A stretch of 29,196 nucleotides of DNA, taken from contig JAEYRD010000180.1 in NCBI GenBank assembly GCA_023435725.1, positions 1-29,196 on the forward strand, written 5' to 3'. Shown piece by piece: positions 25,080 to 29,196 of this stretch (positions are counted from its first letter, which is position 1; each line of letters begins with the position of its first letter). The position numbers were made by a program, and so were the translations under genes. The DNA is from Pseudomonadota bacterium. Its GTDB lineage: Bacteria; Pseudomonadota; Alphaproteobacteria; Rhizobiales; Xanthobacteraceae. The notes under the pieces are model-generated. The model had not been told where the DNA came from. It saw nothing but the letters and a program-made list of their open reading frames with translations, and did not search any database.

Positions 25080-25098
25080 AATGGTGGGCCCGGCAGGA
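25080..25098 (+). repeat. Island attachment site, tRNA-proximal copy (attL)
   Basis: The second exact copy of the 19-bp direct repeat. Seventeen of its bases are the 3' end of the tRNA gene, including CCA, so integration restores an intact tRNA. Confidence 0.88.
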
Positions 25099-25157
25099 CT
25101 CGAACCTGCAACCAGACCGTTATGAGCGGCCGGCTCTAACCATTGAGCTACAGGCCC
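25082..25157 (-). tRNA. tRNA with anticodon CAT, probably tRNA-Ile2
   Basis: A 76-nt cloverleaf read on the minus strand, with CCA encoded. Acceptor GGGCCTG pairs with CGGGCCC (one G-U); the D stem is GCTC/GAGC; the anticodon stem GGCCG/CGGTC holds the loop CTCATAA; the T arm is GCAGG-TTCGAGT-CCTGC. The anticodon CAT alone allows Met or Ile2. The CTCATAA loop and the GGTCTGGTT variable-region pattern resemble E. coli ileX-type tRNA-Ile2, whose wobble C is modified to lysidine by TilS. It serves as the integration site of the island. Confidence 0.93.
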
Positions 25158-25478
25158 CGCCGCAAGGCGGCCGCAAGAAGCGGCCGGCAACGGTGCGAGG
25201 TTCGTTTACAGGGCCTGAGGCAGGGGTGCAATGCCGGCCCTGCTCGGGAAGGACCGAGCCGCCCGTTAACGGGGCTCGCCGAACGTTTGCTGGTTGGGGC
25301 AGTGATAGGATATTGCCGGTGTTTTGCCCGACGTGTCAAATGTCCCGGCGGCGCTTGCATCCTTCGACAAGCCGCCAATGTCTACTTTGCATGGGGTTGT
25401 TTTCGAGTTTTTTGATTCGAGGGGACCTCCCGGTCCCCCCAAAACATTTTGCTCGAGCTACGGGTCTCGCGGCCGGCC
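25158..25478. other. Intergenic region upstream of the tRNA
   Basis: About 320 bp without a gene. It should contain the leftward tRNA promoter. It also contains a perfect hairpin, GGGGACC-TCCC-GGTCCCC, at 25421-25438, about 40 bp after the stop of the leftward receptor gene, which could end its transcript. Confidence 0.5.
25421..25438. terminator. Hairpin after the Bug-type receptor gene
   Basis: A perfect 7-bp stem (GGGGACC / GGTCCCC) with a 4-nt loop lies 41 bp beyond the stop of the leftward receptor. There is no T-run directly after it, so it is only a candidate terminator. Confidence 0.4.
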
Positions 25479-26456
25479 CTAATCGACCGAAACCCCGGCG
25501 AACTCCACCACCTTCCGCCATTTTTCGGTCTCGTCCGCGACCAGCTTGCCGAACTCGGCGGGCGTCATCGGCTTGGGGATGCCGCCGTTCTCGGTCAGCC
25601 GCGCCACCAGCTTCGGGTCCTTCAGCGCTTCGCCGACCGCTTTGTTGAGGATCTCGACCACTTCGGGCGGCGTGCCCTTCGGCGCGGAGATGCCGTAGAA
25701 GCCGACCGATTCGAAGCCCGGCACGGTCTCTGCGATCGCGGGCACGTCGGGCACGGCGGGCCAGCGCTGCGGCGAGGTCACACCGAGCGCGCGGACATTG
25801 CCGCCCTTCGCCTGCTCCAGCGCGGAGGGCAGATTGTCGAAGATCAGCTGCACCTTGTTGGAGATGATGTCGGGGAAGGCGATCGCCGAGCCGCGATAGG
25901 GCACATGCACCATGTCGCACTTGGTCATCACCTTGAACAGCTCCGCCGACATGTGCACCGAGGTGCCGTTGCCGGACGAGGCGAAGGAGATCTTGCCGGG
26001 ATTGGCCTTGCAGTAGTCGATGAACTCCTTGACCGTCTTCACCGGCATCGCATTGGAAACGACCAGCATGTTGGTGAGCTGCATGATGCTCGCGACCGGC
26101 ACGGTGTCGCGCAGGAAGTCGTAGGGCAGCTTCTTGTAGAGCGAGGTCGAGATCGCGTTGTTGGGCGCGACGAACAGCAGCGTATAGCCGTCGGCCGGCG
26201 CGTTGATCGCCGCGGCGGCCGCGATGTTGCCGCCGGAGCCGGCGCGGTTCTCGACGATGAATTGCTGGCCGAGATGGTCCGACAACCACTGCGCCATGAT
26301 CCGCGCCACGATGTCGACCGGGCCGCCGGCGGCGAAGCCGATCATCCAGTGCACGGGGCGGTTGGGGTAGTCGGCGGCGGAGGCGGGAGGGGAAGCGCTG
26401 AAAAGACCTGAAAGAAATACCAGCCCGAAAACAGCATTACGCAAAATTCGCAACAT
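25479..26456 (-). CDS. Bug/TctC-family tripartite tricarboxylate transporter receptor
   Basis: A 325-residue periplasmic receptor. The start at 26456 (MLRILRNAV...) has GGGAGG 4-5 nt upstream; an in-frame start at 26492 is less likely. The signal peptide ends at about PASAADYPNRP. Family marks are YPNRPVHWMIGFAAGGPVD, QFIVENRAGSGGNIAA, ASSGNGTSVHMSAELF and VPYRGSAIAFPDI. Such receptors capture carboxylates or other small organic molecules for TctA/TctB membrane partners; neither is in the window, which is common for the many orphan Bug proteins of this group. It is divergent from the TAXI receptor gene, 107 bp away. Confidence 0.93.
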   Translation of the reverse strand: MLRILRNAVFGLVFLSGLFSASPPASAADYPNRPVHWMIGFAAGGPVDIVARIMAQWLSDHLGQQFIVENRAGSGGNIAAAAAINAPADGYTLLFVAPNNAISTSLYKKLPYDFLRDTVPVASIMQLTNMLVVSNAMPVKTVKEFIDYCKANPGKISFASSGNGTSVHMSAELFKVMTKCDMVHVPYRGSAIAFPDIISNKVQLIFDNLPSALEQAKGGNVRALGVTSPQRWPAVPDVPAIAETVPGFESVGFYGISAPKGTPPEVVEILNKAVGEALKDPKLVARLTENGGIPKPMTPAEFGKLVADETEKWRKVVEFAGVSVD

Positions 26457-26563
26457 GTCGCCTCCCATTGCTTTATTGTCGTTGGGCCGCATGCTTTCAC
26501 AAAATCGGGCCGTTGCCTACATCGCCGCAAGTCGGTGTTGACGCAGCTCCGCCGGGAACGACC

Positions 26564-27538
26564 ATGAGATTCGCTTTCCTTTTCCTTCTCAGTGCGGCGC
26601 TGCTCGCCAGTCCCGCCGCTGCTCAAACCGGAGGCAAGGCCCATCCGACCACGACGATCGGCCTCACGATCAGCCTTGGCACCGCGACGCCCGGCGGCGG
26701 CTTTCCGCTCTACGGAAACGCCTTTGCGGAGGTGATGAACGCGGCTGATCCGCAAGTCACCATCGCCCCGCGCAACACCAAGGGCAGCAACGAGAACATT
26801 CCGCTCCTGGAGAAGGGCGAGCTCGATCTCGCGCTGGTCGCGGGCGAGCCGGCCTATGAAGCCTTTGCCGGCATCGGCCGCGCGCCGGTGCGGCTGAAGA
26901 TCCTCACGGCGATCTATTCCAATCCCGGCATGTTCGTGGTGCGGGCGGACAGTCCCTATAAGACGATCCGCGATCTGGTCGGCCGACCCGTCGCTTTCGG
27001 CGCCAAGGGCTCGGGCCTGCCGATCCTGGCGCGCTATGTGCTGGATGGCCTCGGCCTGAAGCAGGACGAGGACTTCAAGGCGGTTTATCTCGACCGCGCC
27101 GGCGATGGCCCCGCGATGGTCGAGGATGGTCGTGTGGCCGCACTGTGGGGCGCCGGCATCGGCTGGCCCGGTTTCGCGGCGGTGGCATCGAGTGCAGGCG
27201 CGCGCTTCATCGCGCCCAGTGCGGAAGAGATCGCGCGCATCCGCGCCAAGCACTCGTTCCTCAAGCCGCTGACCGTGCCGGCCGGCTCCTATCCGAAGCA
27301 GTCCGAGCCGATCGCCTCGCTCGGCTCCTGGAGCTTTGTGCTGACGCGCGAAGATCTGCCCGACGATATCGCCCACCGGCTGGCGAAGACGCTGCACGGC
27401 GTCGAGGCGACGTTCTGCAAGCGGCTCGCACAGGCCTGCGAGACCACGGCGGCGAACACGGTCGCGGCAGCGCCGAGGGTCGAGCTGATACATCCGGGCG
27501 TGATGAAATACTTTCGCGAGATTGGCGTGGTGAAGTGA
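26564..27538 (+). CDS. TAXI-family TRAP transporter solute receptor
   Basis: A 324-residue periplasmic receptor. The start at 26564 (MRFAFLFLL...) gives a clean signal peptide ending in SPAAAQ; an in-frame upstream start at 26468 would bury it. The pattern of an early GTATPGGGFPLYGNAFAEVM, KGSNENIPLLEKGELDLALV and VVRADSPYKTIRDLVGRPVAFGAKGSGL is that of TAXI proteins, which deliver ligands to fused DctQM-type TRAP permeases. No permease gene is visible here. The ligand is unknown; glutamate/oxoglutarate-like acids are the few characterised cases. Confidence 0.85.
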   Translation: MRFAFLFLLSAALLASPAAAQTGGKAHPTTTIGLTISLGTATPGGGFPLYGNAFAEVMNAADPQVTIAPRNTKGSNENIPLLEKGELDLALVAGEPAYEAFAGIGRAPVRLKILTAIYSNPGMFVVRADSPYKTIRDLVGRPVAFGAKGSGLPILARYVLDGLGLKQDEDFKAVYLDRAGDGPAMVEDGRVAALWGAGIGWPGFAAVASSAGARFIAPSAEEIARIRAKHSFLKPLTVPAGSYPKQSEPIASLGSWSFVLTREDLPDDIAHRLAKTLHGVEATFCKRLAQACETTAANTVAAAPRVELIHPGVMKYFREIGVVK

Positions 27539-27552
27539 CGGTCGCTCCAAGC

Positions 27553-27593
27553 GGTCGTCATTCCGGGGTCGGTCCCGCCCCGGAATGACGACC
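27553..27593. repeat. 16-bp perfect inverted repeat between convergent genes
   Basis: Arms 27553-27568 and 27578-27593 are perfectly complementary with a 9-nt loop. The core CGTCATTCCGGGG is a palindrome type scattered through Bradyrhizobium genomes. It lies 14 bp after one stop and 7 bp before the other, so it probably acts as a bidirectional terminator. Confidence 0.75.
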
Positions 27594-27600
27594 TAGTCTG

Positions 27601-28815
27601 TCACTTCTTCACCAGCGGGCACGCCGGGTCCGGTGGCCCGAAGGCCTTCTCGCCCGAAATCGTTGTGAGGATCTTGTAATAGTCCCAGGGGTACTTGCTT
27701 TCCTCGGGCGTCTTCACCTGCACCAGCCAGAGGTCGTGCACCATCAGATTGTCATCGCGTAAGCGGCCGTGGCGGGCGAAGAAATCCTCGACCGGCTTTT
27801 CGCGCATCTTCGCCGCCACTTTGAGCGGATCGTCGGTGCCGGCTTCCTTGATGGCGTTGAGATAGTGGATCACCGACGAATAGACGCCGGCCTGCCACAT
27901 CGACGGCATCTTGTTCATCTTGGCGAAGTAGCGCTTCGACCATTCGCGGGTCTTGTCGTCCATGTCCCAATAGAACGACGTCGTCAGCAAGAGGCCCTGC
28001 GCCGCCTGCAGGCCGAGGCCGTGGATGTCGGTGATCAACGCCAGCAGCGCCGCCATCTGCTGGCCGCCCTTGAACACGCCGAACTCCGAGCCGGTCTTGA
28101 TCTCGTTCATGTTGTTGGGCGGTCCGGCGGCGATGCCGATGATCTTGGCCTTGGAGGCCTGCGCCTGCAGCACGAAGGAGGAGAGGTCGGGCGTCGCCAG
28201 CGGCGGCCGCACCGAGCCCAGCACCTTGCCGCCATTGGCGGTGATCACGCTGGAGGCGTCGCGCTCCAGCGAATGGCCGAAGGCATAGTCGTCGGTGATG
28301 AAGAACCAGCTGTCGCCGCCGCGCTTGACGACGGCATCCGCGGTGCCGACCGCGAGCGCGCGGGTGTCGAACACCCACTGCATCGCGTAGGGCGAGCAGA
28401 ACTTGCCGTGGAAGTCCGCGGTGCCGGTGGAGTGGGTGATGAACAGCCGCTTCTTCTCGTTGGCGATGTTCTGCACGGCGAGCCCGACCGCGGAGACCGG
28501 CACGTCGACGATCAGGTCGACCTGGTCGACGTCGTACCAGCGCCGCGCGATCGCGCTGCCGATGTCGGCCTTGAGCTGGTGGTCGCCGACGACGATGCTG
28601 ATCGGCTTGCCGAGCACGGTGCCGCCGAAATCGTCGATCGCCATCTGCGCCGCCGTCACCGAGCCCTGGCCGGTCGGCGCGGAGGCGGGACCGTTCATGT
28701 CGGTGAGCACGCCGATCTTGACGACGTCGTCGGAAACCTGCGCCGACGCTGTGCCCGGCATCAGCGCCGCCGCCAATGCGGCAATGACCGGCAATCCCAA
28801 TCTCATTGGATTCAC
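27601..28815 (-). CDS. ABC transporter periplasmic binding protein, branched-chain amino acid (LivK-like) family
   Basis: A 404-residue type-I periplasmic receptor. The GTG at 28815 is chosen because GGAGG lies 5 nt upstream; an ATG three codons later is the alternative. The signal peptide ends near GTASAQVSDD, followed by the family opening VVKIGVLTDMNGPASAP. Later segments are FITDDYAFGHSLERDA and LVQVKTPEESKYPWDYYKIL, the typical C-terminal ending of Peripla_BP_6 proteins with Bradyrhizobium-like numbers of paralogues. It differs clearly from the receptor at 2788 in sequence and lacks adjacent permease or ATPase genes. Confidence 0.92.
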   Translation of the reverse strand: MNPMRLGLPVIAALAAALMPGTASAQVSDDVVKIGVLTDMNGPASAPTGQGSVTAAQMAIDDFGGTVLGKPISIVVGDHQLKADIGSAIARRWYDVDQVDLIVDVPVSAVGLAVQNIANEKKRLFITHSTGTADFHGKFCSPYAMQWVFDTRALAVGTADAVVKRGGDSWFFITDDYAFGHSLERDASSVITANGGKVLGSVRPPLATPDLSSFVLQAQASKAKIIGIAAGPPNNMNEIKTGSEFGVFKGGQQMAALLALITDIHGLGLQAAQGLLLTTSFYWDMDDKTREWSKRYFAKMNKMPSMWQAGVYSSVIHYLNAIKEAGTDDPLKVAAKMREKPVEDFFARHGRLRDDNLMVHDLWLVQVKTPEESKYPWDYYKILTTISGEKAFGPPDPACPLVKK

Positions 28816-28912
28816 GCTGTCCTCCCCTGATCCGGCTCGTTGGCCGGTGTTGCCCGGGTATGGCCCGGCTGAATTGGTTTCTTTTGCAACTATTTGGGGG
28901 CGGGCGTCAACG

Positions 28913-29196
28913 TCAGGCTGCGAAGCGGATCTGTCCTGCGGGGGAGGGATCGTAGCCGGTCAGCTCCTCGGCGCGCTGCCGCAGCCGTCTTTCATTCAGG
29001 AACCGGAGCAGGGCCTGCATCGGCGGGCGGAAATAGCTGCGCTGCCGCATCGCCAGATCGAAATTCTCCCAGACCAGCGGCACGAAATCGAGGCCGGCCG
29101 AGCGCGCGGCCGCGCGCGTTGCGACGCCACAATCGGCCTGGCCGGCGCGGACCACTTCGGCGAGATCCGGCCCGGTGAGGGCTGGCGTCTCCACCC
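28913..29196 (-). CDS. Partial gene: C-terminal PBP-like domain, probable DNA-binding regulator
   Basis: Only the last 94 or so codons are present; the 5' part lies beyond the right edge. The sequence contains DLAEVVRAGQADCGVATRAAA, LDFVPLVWENFDLAM and PPMQALLRFL, ending in ELTGYDPSPAGQIRF. This is the second lobe of the PBP_like_2 (periplasmic-binding-like) domain found at the C terminus of helix-turn-helix or excisionase-type regulators, often tied to molybdate or oxyanion sensing. The N-terminal domain must be seen to confirm. About 97 bp separate it from the receptor gene upstream on the left. Confidence 0.65.
   Translation of the reverse strand, partial: VETPALTGPDLAEVVRAGQADCGVATRAAARSAGLDFVPLVWENFDLAMRQRSYFRPPMQALLRFLNERRLRQRAEELTGYDPSPAGQIRFAA

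Larger units (their letters stand above)
16641..25098. mobile_element. tRNA-integrated island carrying a NACHT defence gene
   Basis: An element with a unit length of about 8.44 kb is delimited by 19-bp direct repeats derived from the tRNA 3' end. Its tyrosine integrase adjoins the intact tRNA, the usual arrangement of integrative islands. Cargo: a large PD-(D/E)XK-NACHT NTPase, a serine resolvase and a small membrane protein. No conjugation, replication or structural phage genes are present, so it would need excision by its own integrase and transfer help from another element. Composition is visibly more A+T-rich than the flanking chromosome. Confidence 0.85.

Noticed and set aside
12000..25100. 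CRISPR array or cas genes
   Set aside because: No regularly spaced direct repeats and no Cas-like proteins are visible; the repeats present are attachment sites and dyads.
25028..25111. N-terminal extension of the integrase reading MQVRVLPGPP
   Set aside because: It is the translation of the tRNA 3' end and its downstream spacer, a familiar artefact. A GTG at 25027 precedes the conserved N-terminal segment.
27769..28830. Long rightward frame opposite the LivK-like receptor
   Set aside because: It is antisense to a well supported receptor gene, has His/Arg/Gly-rich low-complexity composition and no family resemblance. Similar long antisense frames at 7313-8209, 8701-9705, 9751-10773 and 26342-27550 were rejected for the same reason.

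Overview
The window looks like a high-G+C alphaproteobacterial chromosome, most likely Bradyrhizobium or a close relative. This is an inference from codon use, the number of branched-chain amino acid (Liv), Bug and TAXI type solute receptors, and a palindrome of the CGTCATTCCGGGG type that is common in that genus. It contains a catabolic operon pair, a layered mobile-element/defence region ending at a tRNA gene, and a right flank of solute receptors.

Region 1 (26-11972) is a regulated catabolic and uptake cluster. Two Old Yellow Enzyme-type flavin oxidoreductases are transcribed leftwards. A complete ABC importer (receptor, two permeases, two ATPases), a metallo-beta-lactamase-fold hydrolase, an aldehyde dehydrogenase, an iron-type alcohol dehydrogenase and a LacI-family regulator are transcribed rightwards. 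The divergent promoter region carries two copies of the palindrome GAAACGTTTC, each 33-36 bp after a TTGACAGGC -35-like box, one per direction. This suggests that the LacI protein silences both arms. The likely substrate is an imported organic acid or cyclic/unsaturated carbonyl compound that is reduced, hydrolysed (possibly as a lactone) and oxidised, but its identity cannot be read from the sequence.

Region 2 (about 11973-16640) is accessory DNA. It holds a coiled-coil ORF without a start codon, a P27-like terminase small subunit with a coupled small gene, a DUF3800 gene and a retron-type reverse transcriptase fused to a trypsin-like serine protease. Directly upstream of the RT is a structured segment bounded by a perfect 10-bp inverted repeat (16150-16159 / 16248-16257), a candidate msr-msd RNA.

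Region 3 (16641-25098) is a well delimited integrative island of 8.4 kb. It is bounded by a 19-bp direct repeat that copies the 3' end of a tRNA with anticodon CAT (probably tRNA-Ile2). It carries a very large PD-(D/E)XK-NACHT NTPase (probable single-gene antiphage system), a serine resolvase with a likely res/operator region, a small membrane protein and the tyrosine integrase next to the intact tRNA. Its base composition is visibly less G+C-rich than the flanks. Regions 2 and 3 together look like a defence hotspot.

Region 4 (25158-29196) returns to chromosome-like DNA: a Bug/TctC receptor, a TAXI receptor and a Liv-type receptor, each without membrane partners in view, and the 3' part of a regulator-type gene with a periplasmic-binding-like domain that runs off the right edge.
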